Shown here in pieces: positions 49,847 to 59,319 of a DNA stretch of 64,000 nucleotides. Each line of letters starts with the position of its first letter. The stretch's first letter is position 1. The DNA comes from Allobosea sp. 117 (GTDB lineage Bacteria > Pseudomonadota > Alphaproteobacteria > Rhizobiales > Xanthobacteraceae), in assembly GCF_000702305.1 (NCBI RefSeq), contig NZ_JNLC01000010.1, forward strand, positions 372,001-436,000, read 5' to 3'. Position numbers and translations under genes: made by a program. The notes under the pieces were generated by a model. It saw nothing but the letters and a program-made list of their open reading frames with translations, was not told the DNA's origin and made no database searches.

Positions 49847-50521
49847 TTGAAACCCATCCTTATTGCTCTGGCGGCATCGCTGCTGGGAGCCGCGCTCGTC
49901 TCCGCGAGCAATGCTTCCGACCGGCAGGATCCCTCCGGGATGCAGAGCCGTCCTGGGCTTTCCGACCCGGCGGCGCCGATCCGCCTCGCCGAGGCCGCGC
50001 CATGCCCGCCCGGTCCCGCCTGCGGTCCTTCGCCGGCGCATCAGCCGGATGATCGCCGCGGGCCGCCGCCCGGGCCGCATCAGGCCGGGCGCCTGCCGCC
50101 CCCGCCGCGGCCGGACCCGCTCATGCTGGCCGCGCGTCTGAGCGCCGTCGAGACCTTCATCGGCATATCGGCCGATCAGCTCGACGCCTGGCGGGGCTAT
50201 ACCAATGCCCTGCAGTCCATGCTTCAGCCTCCGGTTCCGCCGAAGGAGACTGCCGGGGCACCTTCCGATGCCCTCGAATTCTCCGCGGGGCTCGCACGCG
50301 AGGCGATCGATCGCGGCGACCGGGCCCGGAAGCTGGTCGTGGCGATCGAGGCGCTGCGCGGCAAGCTTGCTCCCGACCAGATCGAGCGGCTGAAGCAGGC
50401 CGGTCCCATCCTGCCGCCGCCTCCGGGCCCCGGCTTCGCGCCGCCGCCCGCACCTTTCCCGGGTTCCTTCGGTCCGAAGGGGCCGGAGGGACCGGGAGCC
50501 GGTCTCATTCCGCCCCCCTGA
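49847..50521 (+). CDS. Proline-rich periplasmic protein with LTXXQ/Spy-like segments
   Basis: A 224-residue protein with a Sec signal peptide (MKPILIALAASLLGAALVSA). A proline- and glycine-rich linker (about 40-92) leads into a helical region (92-186) with two Spy/CpxP LTXXQ-like turns, ISADQLDAW (107-115) and LAPDQIERL (174-182). A second proline/glycine-rich tail (187-224) ends in IPPP. The start is taken as TTG 49847, six bases after AGGAG; an in-frame ATG far upstream would destroy the signal peptide. It is divergent from the two-component system and is its probable target. A chaperone-like envelope stress role is inferred from Spy. Confidence 0.75.
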   Translation: MKPILIALAASLLGAALVSASNASDRQDPSGMQSRPGLSDPAAPIRLAEAAPCPPGPACGPSPAHQPDDRRGPPPGPHQAGRLPPPPRPDPLMLAARLSAVETFIGISADQLDAWRGYTNALQSMLQPPVPPKETAGAPSDALEFSAGLAREAIDRGDRARKLVVAIEALRGKLAPDQIERLKQAGPILPPPPGPGFAPPPAPFPGSFGPKGPEGPGAGLIPPP

Positions 50522-50533
50522 CCGCTCCCGGGA

Positions 50534-50566
50534 GCGGGCGCGTCTGTGCCGCGGCGGCGCGCCCGC
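50534..50566. terminator. Bidirectional terminator between convergent genes
   Basis: GCGGGCGCG, a 15-base spacer, then CGCGCCCGC, followed by TTAGCCTTT. It lies in the 62-base gap between the secreted protein and the TetR gene, next to a 16-base self-complementary CCGCTCCCGGGAGCGG (50522-50537). Confidence 0.5.
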
Positions 50567-50583
50567 TTAGCCTTTCATCTTCA

Positions 50584-51237
50584 TCAACGGCGCGCGACGC
50601 CATTGATGAAGATGTGGATGCATCGCTTCACGTGGTTTCGGCGCGGCTCGCCGATAGCCCAGACGACGTCGTCGCCACGATGCAGCACCATCGGCCCGAA
50701 GACCATGTCCATCAATATCCTGGCATCGTCCTGAGGGTGTTGGACATCGATGCGGCCCAGCCGGTGCTGGTGCGCGAGCCAGTCGCCGAGCAGGGCGACG
50801 GAGGCGTCGCGACCATGTGCGATGGCGATCTCGTCGAGCTCGGGATGGCGCACCGCTTCCAGCATGATCAGCCGCAGAAAGGTCAGGCGCTCGAGATCCT
50901 CCGCCTCGTCGATGTCGTTCCTGAAGATGCGATCGAGGGCGGCGGCAAGGGGCAGATCGTCATAGTCGCCGGGAAGATCCAGCATCCGCTGGCGGTGGGC
51001 GCTGATGACAGCGGCGAAGAGCGCGGATTTGCCCGGGAACAGCCGATAGAGCGTCCGCTTCGAGATCCGGCAGCGCGCGGCAACGGCCTCGGTGGTCGCG
51101 CCTCCATATCCGGCTTCGCGGAAGAGCGCATAGGCCTGCGCCACGATCTCCTCGCGCTGCAACTCGTCGGGCCTCTGCTTGGGACGGCCTCTCGGACGAG
51201 GCGGGCGCGTCGCTGGGTCCGTCTGGGCGTGTGGCAT
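50584..51237 (-). CDS. TetR family repressor of the RND pump
   Basis: A 217-residue regulator. The N-terminal basic stretch RPRGRPKQRPDEL is followed by a TetR helix-turn-helix (AYALFREAGYGGATTEAVAARCRISKRTLYRLFPGKSALF, about 35-75) and a helical ligand domain. The ATG at 51237 has GGGAG eight bases upstream; the ATG at 51252 lacks one. It is divergent from the efflux operon and almost certainly represses it; a palindromic operator lies at the pump promoter. Inducers are probably pump substrates. Confidence 0.9.
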   Translation of the reverse strand: MPHAQTDPATRPPRPRGRPKQRPDELQREEIVAQAYALFREAGYGGATTEAVAARCRISKRTLYRLFPGKSALFAAVISAHRQRMLDLPGDYDDLPLAAALDRIFRNDIDEAEDLERLTFLRLIMLEAVRHPELDEIAIAHGRDASVALLGDWLAHQHRLGRIDVQHPQDDARILMDMVFGPMVLHRGDDVVWAIGEPRRNHVKRCIHIFINGVARR

Positions 51238-51283
51238 GAGGGAGACTCCCATGGGCAGAGGTCGTTGCCGAAGCGCAGGACAA

Positions 51284-51310
51284 TTGACAGATCGGCACCG
51301 CCGATAATAT
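51284..51310 (+). promoter_or_regulatory. Promoter of the RND efflux operon
   Basis: TTGACA (51284-51289), a 15-base spacer and TAATAT (51305-51310). The spacing is short, so the -10 may shift by a base or two. The TetR operator follows immediately, at the expected transcription start. Confidence 0.5.
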
Positions 51311-51311
51311 G

Positions 51312-51327
51312 GGTACGTTATAGTACC
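51312..51327. promoter_or_regulatory. TetR-type operator (GGTAC-N6-GTACC)
   Basis: A perfect 5-bp inverted repeat around GTTATA, directly downstream of the -10 element and 18 bases before the adaptor GTG. A bound repressor here would block initiation. Confidence 0.65.
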
Positions 51328-51344
51328 GTAAATAGAGGAATGCC

Positions 51345-52604
51345 GTGACCATCATCCAGACACGAGGGCGGGGCCTGTTGCCGGCGCTGTGCGCTCTCGT
51401 CCTGCTGGCCGGCTGCGACGAGCGCGACGCAGGCGGTCCTCCCGGCGGCACGCAGCCGCGGCCGCAGGTGGGGGTGGTCACGGTGCATCCGCAGTCCGTC
51501 GCCATCACCGCGGAGATGCCCGGCCGGACGACCGCCTCCCTGATCGCGGAAGTGCGCCCGCAGGTCGGGGGGCTCATCAAGGAGCGGCTTTTCCAGGAGG
51601 GCGGCGAGGTCAAGGCCGGCGACTCGCTCTACCAGATCGATCCGGCGAGCTATCAGGCGTCCTACGACAATGCCGTCGCCACGCAGCAGAAGGCGGAGGC
51701 CGCCGTGCCGAGCGCGGCGGCGAAGGTCGAGCGCTATCAGGGCCTCATCAAGCAGAACGCGGTCAGCAAGCAGGACTATGACGACGCCGTCGCCTCGCTT
51801 GCGCAGGCGCGGGCGGAAGTCGCGGTCGCCAGGGCCAGCGTCGAGACGGCGCGGATCAACCTCGACCGCACGCACATCACCGCCCCCATCGGCGGGCGCA
51901 TCGACAAGTCGTCGCTGACCCCCGGCGCGCTGGTGACCGCGAGCCAGGACACCGCCCTGACCACCATCCGCACCCTCGATCCGATCAATGTCGACGTCAC
52001 CCAGTCGAGCACGAACCTCCTGAACCTGCGTCAGGCGATCCGCGAAGGCCGCATCAGGATCAGCGGCGACAACGTGCAGGTGAAGCTGAAGCTCGACAAC
52101 GGGACGATGTATCCCCATGCCGGCACGCTGGAATTCTCGTCGGCCTATGTCGACGAGGCGACCGGCACCTATGCGGTGCGGGCGCAGTTCCCCAATCCGG
52201 ATCGGCTGCTGCTGCCGGGCATGTATGTCCGCGCCATCGTCGAGGAAGGCGTCGCGCCGAACAGCTTCCTCGCGCCCCAGCGGGCGGTCACGCGCAACAC
52301 CAAGGGCGAGCCGGTCGCGCTCATCGTCAATGGCGACGGCAAGATCGAGCAGCGTGTGCTCGCCATCGGCCGCAGCGTCGGCAATAGCTGGCTGGTCGAA
52401 AGCGGGCTGAAGGACGGCGACCGGGTCGTCGTCGAAGGCAGCCAGTTCGCCAGGCCGGCTCAGGACGTGACGGCGGTGGACGTCGTCGTCGACGAAACGA
52501 CCGGCGAGGTGCGCGAGCGGGGCCAGCAGAGTGCGGCGCCGCCCTCGGGCGGCAGCGTCGCTGCGGCGGACGCGCCCGGCGTGTCGGCGTCGGCGCGGAA
52601 CTGA
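51345..52604 (+). CDS. RND efflux periplasmic adaptor lipoprotein (AcrA/MexA type)
   Basis: A 419-residue membrane-fusion protein. The lipobox LLAGC places the lipidated Cys at residue 24. The biotinyl-lipoyl half-motifs ([33 protein letters not shown] and [19 protein letters not shown]) flank an alpha-helical hairpin (about 95-170). Beta-barrel and membrane-proximal domains follow. Starts at GTG with AGAGGA six bases upstream. It links the inner-membrane pump to the outer-membrane channel. A hydrophilic tail of about 40 residues ends the protein. Confidence 0.92.
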   Translation: MTIIQTRGRGLLPALCALVLLAGCDERDAGGPPGGTQPRPQVGVVTVHPQSVAITAEMPGRTTASLIAEVRPQVGGLIKERLFQEGGEVKAGDSLYQIDPASYQASYDNAVATQQKAEAAVPSAAAKVERYQGLIKQNAVSKQDYDDAVASLAQARAEVAVARASVETARINLDRTHITAPIGGRIDKSSLTPGALVTASQDTALTTIRTLDPINVDVTQSSTNLLNLRQAIREGRIRISGDNVQVKLKLDNGTMYPHAGTLEFSSAYVDEATGTYAVRAQFPNPDRLLLPGMYVRAIVEEGVAPNSFLAPQRAVTRNTKGEPVALIVNGDGKIEQRVLAIGRSVGNSWLVESGLKDGDRVVVEGSQFARPAQDVTAVDVVVDETTGEVRERGQQSAAPPSGGSVAAADAPGVSASARN

Positions 52605-52612
52605 GGTCGGCC

Positions 52613-55600
52613 ATGTCGCGCTTTTTCATCGACCGCCCGGTCTTCGCCTGGGTTATCGCGATCCTCGTCATGCTGGGCGGTCTGCTCGCCCTGCGCAGCC
52701 TGCCGATCGCGCAATATCCGCAGATCGCGCCGACCACCGTGCGCATCACCGCAAACTATCCCGGCGCGGATGCCCAGACGGTCGAGAACTCGGTGACCAA
52801 GATCATCGAGCAGGGCATGACAGGCATCGACAATCTCGACTACATGTCGGCCACCTCGACCTCGACCGGGCAGGCGAGCATCACGCTCACCTTCACCAGC
52901 GCCGCCGATCCCGACGTCGCGCAGATGCAGGTGCAGAACAAGCTGCAGCTTGTCACCTCGCAGCTTCCGACCATCGTGCAGACCAACGGCATCGAGGTCG
53001 ACAAGGCGTCCGACGGCTTCCTGATGGTGATCGGCTTCGTCTCCGGCGACGGCAAGATGGCGTCGGTGGACCTCGCCGATTACGTGGACTCGACGCTCAA
53101 CGACACGCTGAGGCGCGTCGAGGGCGTCGGCTCGACCCAGCTCTTCGGCTCCGGCTATGCGATGCGGATCTGGCTCGATCCCGACAGACTGGCCAAGTAC
53201 CAGCTCATGCCGAGCGACGTCGCTTCCGCGCTCGAGGCGCAGAACACGCAGGTCTCGGCCGGCCAGCTCGGCGGCCTGCCACAGAGAGAGGGCCAGCAGC
53301 TCAATGCCACGGTGACGGCGCGCGGCCGTCTGCAAACCCCCGAGCAGTTCCGCAACATCATCCTCAAGAGCGAGACGGACGGGTCGCTGGTGCGGCTGAA
53401 CGACGTCGCCACCGTCGAGCTCGGGGCTGAGAGCTACACGACCGCCTCGCGCTACAACGGCAAGCCCGCCGCCGGCCTCGCGATCAACCTCGCCACCGGT
53501 GCCAACGCCATCGCGACGGCGGAAGCGGTGAAGGCGACCATCGAGCGTCTCTCCGGCACCTTCCCGGAGGGCGTGGAGGTCGTCTACCCCTACGACACCA
53601 CGCCCTTTGTGGTTTTGTCGATCGAGGAGGTGGTGCGCACGCTGATCGAGGCCATCGTGCTCGTGTTCATCGTGATGCTGGTCTTCCTGCAGAACATCCG
53701 CGCCACCATCATCCCGACGCTGGCTGTACCGGTCGTGCTGCTCGGCACGTTCGGCGTGCTCGCCGTGCTCGGCTATTCGATCAACACGCTCACCATGTTC
53801 GCCATGGTGCTGGCGATCGGCCTGCTCGTCGACGATGCCATCGTGGTGGTCGAGAATGCCGAGCGCGTCATGGAGGAGGAGGGGCTTCCGCCTCTCGAGG
53901 CGACCCGCAAGTCGATGGGCGAGATCACCGGCGCCCTCGTCGGCATCGCCACTGTGCTGTCGGCCGTCTTCGTGCCGATGGCCTTCTTCGGCGGCTCGGT
54001 CGGCATCATCTACCGCCAGTTCTCCGTCACCATCGTCACGGCGATGGCGCTGTCGGTGGCGGTGGCGCTGATCCTCACGCCGGCGCTGTGCGCCACCATC
54101 CTGCGCGCGCCGAAGGAGCACGGCCGGCAGCGCGGTTTCGCCGGCTGGTTCAACCGCAATTTCGATCGCGGCGCCAATGCCTATCGGCGCGGCACGGCCG
54201 GTATCGTCGCCCGCTCCGCGCGCTTCCTCGCCGTGTTTCTGGCGATCTCCGTCGCGATGGGCTGGATGTTCGTGCGGCTGCCGTCCTCGTTCCTGCCGGA
54301 GGAGGATCAGGGCATCCTCATCACCAGCGTCCAGCTTCCTGTCGGCGCCACCTCCGACCGCACCCAGAGGGTGCTCGACGAGGTGACCCGCCATTACCTC
54401 GAAAACGAGAAGGAGGCGGTCGAGGGCGTCATGACCGTGAGCGGCTTCGGCTTTGGCGGCCAGGGTCAGAATGTCGGCATCGCCTTCCTGCGCATGCGCC
54501 CGTTCGACGAGCGCAAATCGTCGGAGCTTTCGGCCCGCGCCGTCGCCGGGCGGGCCATGATGGCATTCTCGAAGTTCCGCGACGCCATGGTGTTCGCGCT
54601 GGCGCCCCCGGCCATCCAGGGCATGGGCAACACGAACGGCTTCAGCTTCTATCTGCAGGACGTCAACGGCGCCGGTCACGAGAAGCTCATCGCCACACGC
54701 GACGAATTGCTGGCCAAGGCCGGCGCCGATGCCCGTCTCGCCAATACCCGTCCCAACGGCCAGGAGGACGAGCCGCAATTCGTCGTCGACATCGATCAGG
54801 AAAAGGCGAGCGCCCTCGGCGTGTCGCTCGGCGACATCAACGACACGCTCTCCACCGCCTGGGGCAGCGACTATGTCAACGACTTCCTCGATCGCGGCCG
54901 GGTGAAGAAGGTCTATCTGCAGTCCGCCGCCGATTTCCGCATGCAGCCGGAGGACCTCGCCAAGTGGCATGTGCGCAATTCGGCGGGGAACATGGTGCCC
55001 TTCTCGTCCTTCGCCTCGTCGCGCTGGGTCTACGGCTCGCCGCGCCTCGAACGCTTCAACGGCTCGTCGGCGGTGGAGATCCAGGGGCAGGCGGCGCAGG
55101 GGGTGAGCTCGGGCGACGCGATGGCGGCGATCGACGAGATCGTCGCCGCCCTGCCGACCGGTTACGGCCACGAATGGACCGGCCTTTCCAATCAGGAGCG
55201 GCTCTCCGCCAATCAGGCGACGGCGCTCTATGCGATCTCCGGGCTGGTCGTCTTCCTGTGCCTCGCAGCGCTCTATGAAAGCTGGTCGATCCCCTTCGCC
55301 GTGATGCTCTCGGTGCCGATCGGCATCTTCGGTGCGCTGCTCGGCGCGCATCTCTTCGGGCAAAGCAACGACGTCTATTTCAAGGTGGGGCTGCTGACCA
55401 CGATCGGGCTCGCCGCGAAGAACGCGATCCTGATCGTCGAGTTCGCCATCGAGCGGCAGGCACACGGGCTGGGTCTGGTGGAGGCGACGCTGGACGCCGC
55501 GCGCCAGCGGCTGCGCCCCATCCTGATGACCTCCTTCGCCTTCATCCTCGGCGTGACCCCGCTCGCCGTCGCCAGCGGGGCGGGTTCGGGCGCGCAGAAC

Positions 55601-55771
55601 GCCATCGGCATCGGCGTGATGGGCGGAATGATCGCCGCGACGGTGCTCGGCATCTTCTTCGTACCGCTGCTGTTCGTCGTCGTGCGGCGTGTCTTTCCGG
55701 CCAAGGCCGGGGAGCCGTCCCCGGCCGATCCGAAGCAACCTCCCGCGGTGGAGAGCGCCCATGCCCCCTAG
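52613..55771 (+). CDS. RND multidrug efflux permease (AcrB/MexB, HAE1 type)
   Basis: A 1052-residue inner-membrane pump with the HAE1 layout: [23 protein letters not shown] at the N terminus, twelve membrane helices in two repeats, and two large periplasmic porter/docking loops. The proton-relay aspartates are in helix 4, [22 protein letters not shown], and the helix-10 lysine is in [14 protein letters not shown]. It exports drugs, detergents or aromatic compounds using the proton gradient. The gene follows the adaptor by 8 bases. A long opposite-strand ORF here is an artefact of high GC. Confidence 0.95.
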   Translation: MSRFFIDRPVFAWVIAILVMLGGLLALRSLPIAQYPQIAPTTVRITANYPGADAQTVENSVTKIIEQGMTGIDNLDYMSATSTSTGQASITLTFTSAADPDVAQMQVQNKLQLVTSQLPTIVQTNGIEVDKASDGFLMVIGFVSGDGKMASVDLADYVDSTLNDTLRRVEGVGSTQLFGSGYAMRIWLDPDRLAKYQLMPSDVASALEAQNTQVSAGQLGGLPQREGQQLNATVTARGRLQTPEQFRNIILKSETDGSLVRLNDVATVELGAESYTTASRYNGKPAAGLAINLATGANAIATAEAVKATIERLSGTFPEGVEVVYPYDTTPFVVLSIEEVVRTLIEAIVLVFIVMLVFLQNIRATIIPTLAVPVVLLGTFGVLAVLGYSINTLTMFAMVLAIGLLVDDAIVVVENAERVMEEEGLPPLEATRKSMGEITGALVGIATVLSAVFVPMAFFGGSVGIIYRQFSVTIVTAMALSVAVALILTPALCATILRAPKEHGRQRGFAGWFNRNFDRGANAYRRGTAGIVARSARFLAVFLAISVAMGWMFVRLPSSFLPEEDQGILITSVQLPVGATSDRTQRVLDEVTRHYLENEKEAVEGVMTVSGFGFGGQGQNVGIAFLRMRPFDERKSSELSARAVAGRAMMAFSKFRDAMVFALAPPAIQGMGNTNGFSFYLQDVNGAGHEKLIATRDELLAKAGADARLANTRPNGQEDEPQFVVDIDQEKASALGVSLGDINDTLSTAWGSDYVNDFLDRGRVKKVYLQSAADFRMQPEDLAKWHVRNSAGNMVPFSSFASSRWVYGSPRLERFNGSSAVEIQGQAAQGVSSGDAMAAIDEIVAALPTGYGHEWTGLSNQERLSANQATALYAISGLVVFLCLAALYESWSIPFAVMLSVPIGIFGALLGAHLFGQSNDVYFKVGLLTTIGLAAKNAILIVEFAIERQAHGLGLVEATLDAARQRLRPILMTSFAFILGVTPLAVASGAGSGAQNAIGIGVMGGMIAATVLGIFFVPLLFVVVRRVFPAKAGEPSPADPKQPPAVESAHAP

Positions 55772-55790
55772 CCGTGGGAGATACCTTTCC

Positions 55791-57368
55791 ATGCCTGTCC
55801 GATTGAGCCCGATGACGACCTCCCCCGCTTCCGCTTCGTCTGTCGGCCGTGTCCGGCGGCTTGCGGGCGTGGCGCTGATCGCCAGCCTGCTCGGCGGCTG
55901 CGCCGTCGGCCCCGACTATCAGGCGCCGAAGCTGCAGCTTCCCGCCAAATGGGGTTCGGCGCATGCGTCGGTCGCGGTCGACGGCACCGAGACGAATAAC
56001 CGCCCGCCGGATCTCGCCCGGTGGTGGGAACGTCTCAACGACAGGACGTTGAACCAGCTTGTCGAGGAGGCCGTCGCGGGCAACCTCGATGTCGCCAGCG
56101 CGAAGGCCCGCGTGCGGCAGGCCCGCGCGACCCGCAAGCAGGCGCTGGCGGCGCTCGCGCCGGTGCTCACCGGCAACGGCAGCTACACCCGCGCCGACAA
56201 CGGGGGCAACGTCTCGGCGAGTTCAGGCGACGTGACCGTGGCCGGCCCGTTCGATTCCTACCAGGCGGGTCTGGACGCGAGCTGGGAACTCGATCTGTTC
56301 GGCGAGAACCGGCGGACCGCCGAGGCCGCGAAATACGGGCTCGACGCTGCGGAAGAGGATCTTCGCAACACGCTGCTCACGCTCATCGGCGACGTCGCCA
56401 CGAACTATATCGAGGCGCGCGGCTATCAGGCACGGATCGCGCTCGCGCAGCGCACCGCCCGTTCGCAGCGCGAGACGGCGGCGCTGACCCGCACGAAGCT
56501 TCAGGCCGGCTCCACATCGGCCGTCGACGTCGCCAATGCCGAAGGCCAGGCCGCCAGCACGGAAGCCAACATCCCCGAGCTGAAGGCGTCCTATCAGCAG
56601 ACATTGCATCAGCTCAGCATCCTGCTCGGACAGCCGCCGGCGACGCTCGACGGGCGCATGGCGCGCGGCGGTGGCGTTCCTGCCCCGGTCCGCTCCATTC
56701 CAGCCGGCGTGCCCGCCAACGTGCTGCTCTCGCGGCCCGACGTCAGGCTCGCCGAACGTCAGCTTGCGCAATACACGGCCAGGATCGGCGCCGCGGAGGC
56801 GGCCCGCTATCCGGATGTCAGCCTCACCGGCGACATCTCGACCTCGGCGGCCAAGGTGGGCGATCTCGGCAAGAGCTCCAGCATTAGCTGGAGCTTCGGG
56901 CCTTCCGTCACGGTGCCGATCTTCAACGCCGGTTCGTTGCGGGCGGCCGTGGAATACGCCCAGGCCCAGCGCGACGAATATTTCATCGCCTATCGCGTGG
57001 CGGTGCTCACGGCGCTGCAGGACGTGGAGAACGCGTCCGTCGCGCTGCGGCAGGAGCGCGTCAAGAGTGGCAGCCTCGCCGCATCGGCGAATTCCTACAG
57101 CCAGGCCGCCTCGCTCGCGCGAACGCTCTATCAGTCCGGCTCCTCCAGCTTCCTCGATGTTCTCGACGCCGAGCGCTCGCTCTATTCGGCCGAGGATTCC
57201 CACATCGTCAGCCGGGTGGCGATCGCGACGGACTATGTGGCCCTCAACAAGGCTTTGGGAGGCGGCTGGACGGGGACGGTCGACACCCGCAGGCAGGAGC
57301 AGGCGGACGAGATGGGTCCGCGCTTCGTCCGGGCCAACTGGGTGCGCGATTTCGCGGCGGACGAGTAG
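55791..57368 (+). CDS. RND outer-membrane channel lipoprotein (NodT/OprM family)
   Basis: A 525-residue outer-membrane efflux channel. The lipobox LLGGC puts the lipidated Cys at residue 37 from ATG 55791. The family start CAVGPDYQAPKLQLPAKW is followed by two outer-membrane efflux protein repeats (about 95-280 and 300-490), with PDVRLAERQLAQYTARIGAAEAARYPDVSLTGDIS in the second. An alternative ATG at 55761 overlaps the pump stop and has GTGGAG seven bases upstream, so either may be used. It completes the tripartite pump. Confidence 0.92.
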   Translation: MPVRLSPMTTSPASASSVGRVRRLAGVALIASLLGGCAVGPDYQAPKLQLPAKWGSAHASVAVDGTETNNRPPDLARWWERLNDRTLNQLVEEAVAGNLDVASAKARVRQARATRKQALAALAPVLTGNGSYTRADNGGNVSASSGDVTVAGPFDSYQAGLDASWELDLFGENRRTAEAAKYGLDAAEEDLRNTLLTLIGDVATNYIEARGYQARIALAQRTARSQRETAALTRTKLQAGSTSAVDVANAEGQAASTEANIPELKASYQQTLHQLSILLGQPPATLDGRMARGGGVPAPVRSIPAGVPANVLLSRPDVRLAERQLAQYTARIGAAEAARYPDVSLTGDISTSAAKVGDLGKSSSISWSFGPSVTVPIFNAGSLRAAVEYAQAQRDEYFIAYRVAVLTALQDVENASVALRQERVKSGSLAASANSYSQAASLARTLYQSGSSSFLDVLDAERSLYSAEDSHIVSRVAIATDYVALNKALGGGWTGTVDTRRQEQADEMGPRFVRANWVRDFAADE

Positions 57369-57534
57369 AGCCTTCGACACGGATATGCGCGCGGGCCAGG
57401 GATAGGGCCGGATCTGTCTGGATGACAGCACCGAGCCCTTGGCGGTCCTCACTATGAAAGCCTCCACCCGCACGTGGCGGCTTGCTCCATCGTTCTTAGA
57501 GGCGGAGAACAAATCCGCCTATCCAACAGCCTGC

Positions 57535-57550
57535 ATGTCAGCGCTATCAT
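57535..57550. promoter_or_regulatory. Gluconate-regulator operator, copy 1 (ATGTCAGCGCTATCAT)
   Basis: A near-palindrome centred on AGCGCT (6 of 8 arm positions pair). It lies 29 bases before the LacI-type gene start, consistent with autoregulation. Related sites occur at 58647 and 58735. Confidence 0.6.
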
Positions 57551-57578
57551 GGGCGCCGGCAGGGTGAAGGATTCGAGC

Positions 57579-58604
57579 ATGCGCAAGAGACGAAACGGCG
57601 GGCGTCCGACCATAGCGGATGTCGCGGCGCGCGCCGGCGTGAGCTCGATCACGGTGTCCCGGGCGCTGCGCGATCCGGCGCGGGTCTCGGAAGAGCTGCG
57701 GCGGCAGATCGACGAGGCGGTGAGGGCGCTCGACTATGTGCCGGACCAGCATGCCCGGGCGCTCGCCTCGGCCCGCACCAACATCATCGGCGTCATCATT
57801 CCCTCGCTCACCAACAACGTCTTCGCCGACGTGCTGCGCGGCATCTACGACAATGTGGCGGAGAGCCCCTTCCAGGTGCAGCTCGGCAACAGCCGCTATT
57901 CGCCGATCGAGGAGGAGCGCCTGCTCGGAACCTTTCTGAGCCAGCGTCCGGCGGCCCTCATCGTCGCCGGCATCGACCAGACCGAGCGGGGCAGGGCGCT
58001 GCTCAACGCCGCCGGCTGCCCGGTGGTCCAAATCATGGACCTGAGCGACGAACCGGTCGACATGATGGTCGGCTTCTCCCACAAGGCGGGCGGGCATCTC
58101 GTCACCAGCCATCTGGTGGCGGCCGGCTATCGGCGGATCGGCTTCCTCGGCGCCCGCATGGACCCGCGCACGCAGCGCCGCCTGGAAGGCTATCGCGCGG
58201 CGCTGGTGGAGGCCGATCTCTATGATCCGCGCCGCATCACCACGACGCCGGCGTCCTCCAGCGTCTCGCTCGGGCGCGATCTGCTGCGCGACCTGCTGGC
58301 GCGCATGCCGGATACCGACGCCATCTTCTGCAACAATGACGACCTCGCGGTCGGCGCATTGTTCGAATGCCAGCGGGCGGCGCTCGCGGTCCCGGCCGAC
58401 ATGGGCATCGCCGGGTTCAACGACCTCGAGATGATGGAGGCGGCCTATCCGCCGCTGACCAGCGTCCGCACCCCGCGCTACGAGATCGGCCGGCGCGCCA
58501 TCGAGATGGTGCGCGCCTCGCTCGCCGGGCAGCGGCCGGCGCAGACGCGGATCGACGTTGGCTTCGAACTGAAGGTCCGCGCCAGCACCATGCGCGGCGA
58601 TTGA
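57579..58604 (+). CDS. gntR: LacI family regulator, gluconate type (GntR-like)
   Basis: A 341-residue regulator. The helix-turn-helix is PTIADVAARAGVSSITVSRALRDPARVSEELRRQI, and the hinge helix is in the YVPDQHARALASAR region. The sensor domain has IGVIIPSLTNNVFADVLRGIYD, VVQIMDLSDEPVDMMVGFSHKAGGHLV, GRRIGFLGARMDPRTQRRL and CNNDDLAVGALFECQR, which resemble the gluconate-responsive GntR of E. coli. ATG 57579 has AAGGA seven bases upstream, and an in-frame ATG at 57549 overlaps the operator. It is followed by gluconokinase and a TRAP importer, which it presumably represses until gluconate is present. Confidence 0.85.
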   Translation: MRKRRNGGRPTIADVAARAGVSSITVSRALRDPARVSEELRRQIDEAVRALDYVPDQHARALASARTNIIGVIIPSLTNNVFADVLRGIYDNVAESPFQVQLGNSRYSPIEEERLLGTFLSQRPAALIVAGIDQTERGRALLNAAGCPVVQIMDLSDEPVDMMVGFSHKAGGHLVTSHLVAAGYRRIGFLGARMDPRTQRRLEGYRAALVEADLYDPRRITTTPASSSVSLGRDLLRDLLARMPDTDAIFCNNDDLAVGALFECQRAALAVPADMGIAGFNDLEMMEAAYPPLTSVRTPRYEIGRRAIEMVRASLAGQRPAQTRIDVGFELKVRASTMRGD

Positions 58605-58646
58605 GCCGGGGCATCCTTCGGGATGCGAGCCGCTTTACAGCTTGCG

Positions 58647-58662
58647 ATGACAGCGCTACCAT
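58647..58662. promoter_or_regulatory. Gluconate-regulator operator, copy 2 (ATGACAGCGCTACCAT)
   Basis: It matches copy 1 at 14 of 16 positions and shares the AGCGCTA core. It lies 106 bases before the gluconokinase start, in the 163-base gap that should carry the promoter. Confidence 0.65.
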
Positions 58663-58734
58663 TAGTCATCACAAGATCATGAGCAGAGTGAATCTGCCGG
58701 TTTTGGCCATTGGCCGTGGGAGGATCGATATGCC

Positions 58735-58748
58735 GGATAGCGCTAACC
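58735..58748. promoter_or_regulatory. Gluconate-regulator operator, copy 3 (GGATAGCGCTAACC)
   Basis: A 14-base near-palindrome with the same TAGCGCTA core, 19 bases before the gluconokinase GTG. Its outer bases differ from the other two copies, so it may be a weaker site. Confidence 0.5.
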
Positions 58749-58767
58749 ATCGCGTGGATGGAAATCC

Positions 58768-59319
58768 GTGACGTCCGCCTCGTCAGCGGCGCCGCCGTCG
58801 TCGGTCGTCGTCGTCATGGGCGTTGCCGGCAGCGGCAAGTCCAGCATCGGCGCGGCCCTCGCCGCCCGGCTCGGCTGGGCGTTCCTCGAAGGCGATAGCC
58901 TGCACCCGCCCGCCAATGTCGCGCGCATGGCGAGCGGCCTGCCGCTCACCGACGAGGACCGGCGCGGCTGGCTCGCCACCATCGGCGGGCACATCGCCGA
59001 GGCGGACCGCGTGGGGAAGGGACTCGTCGTCGCCTGCTCGGCGCTCAAGCGCGCCTATCGCGACCAGCTCGCCGCGTCCGGGCCGCGCGTCGTGTTCCTG
59101 CATCTGTCGGGCGAGCGCGCGCTCATCGAGCAGCGCATGGCCGCCCGCGCCGGGCATTTCATGCCGCTCAGCCTCATCGACAGCCAGTTCGCGACGCTGG
59201 AGCCCCCCGGCGCCGATGAGCGGGCCATCACCCTTCCCATAGACATGCCGCCCGAGGCGCTGGTCGACGAAGCCGCCCGGCGCCTCGCCGAGCTCGAGGC
59301 GTGGGAGCCGGTGCAATGA
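58768..59319 (+). CDS. gntK: Gluconokinase
   Basis: A 183-residue P-loop kinase that phosphorylates gluconate to 6-phosphogluconate. Walker A is GVAGSGKSS (about 18-26), and LEGDSLHPPANVARMASGLPLTDEDRRGW is the gluconate-binding signature of the GntK family. CSALKRAYRDQL and FLHLSGERALIEQRMAARAGHFMP are also conserved. The GTG start at 58768 lacks a strong ribosome-binding site. It overlaps the TRAP small permease by ATGA, linking phosphorylation to uptake. No edd or eda gene is in the window. Confidence 0.92.
   Translation: MTSASSAAPPSSVVVVMGVAGSGKSSIGAALAARLGWAFLEGDSLHPPANVARMASGLPLTDEDRRGWLATIGGHIAEADRVGKGLVVACSALKRAYRDQLAASGPRVVFLHLSGERALIEQRMAARAGHFMPLSLIDSQFATLEPPGADERAITLPIDMPPEALVDEAARRLAELEAWEPVQ

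Noticed and set aside
52460-55792. A 1110-codon minus-strand ORF
   Set aside because: It is the shadow of the RND permease gene, with His/Asp/Arg-rich sequence and no domain.
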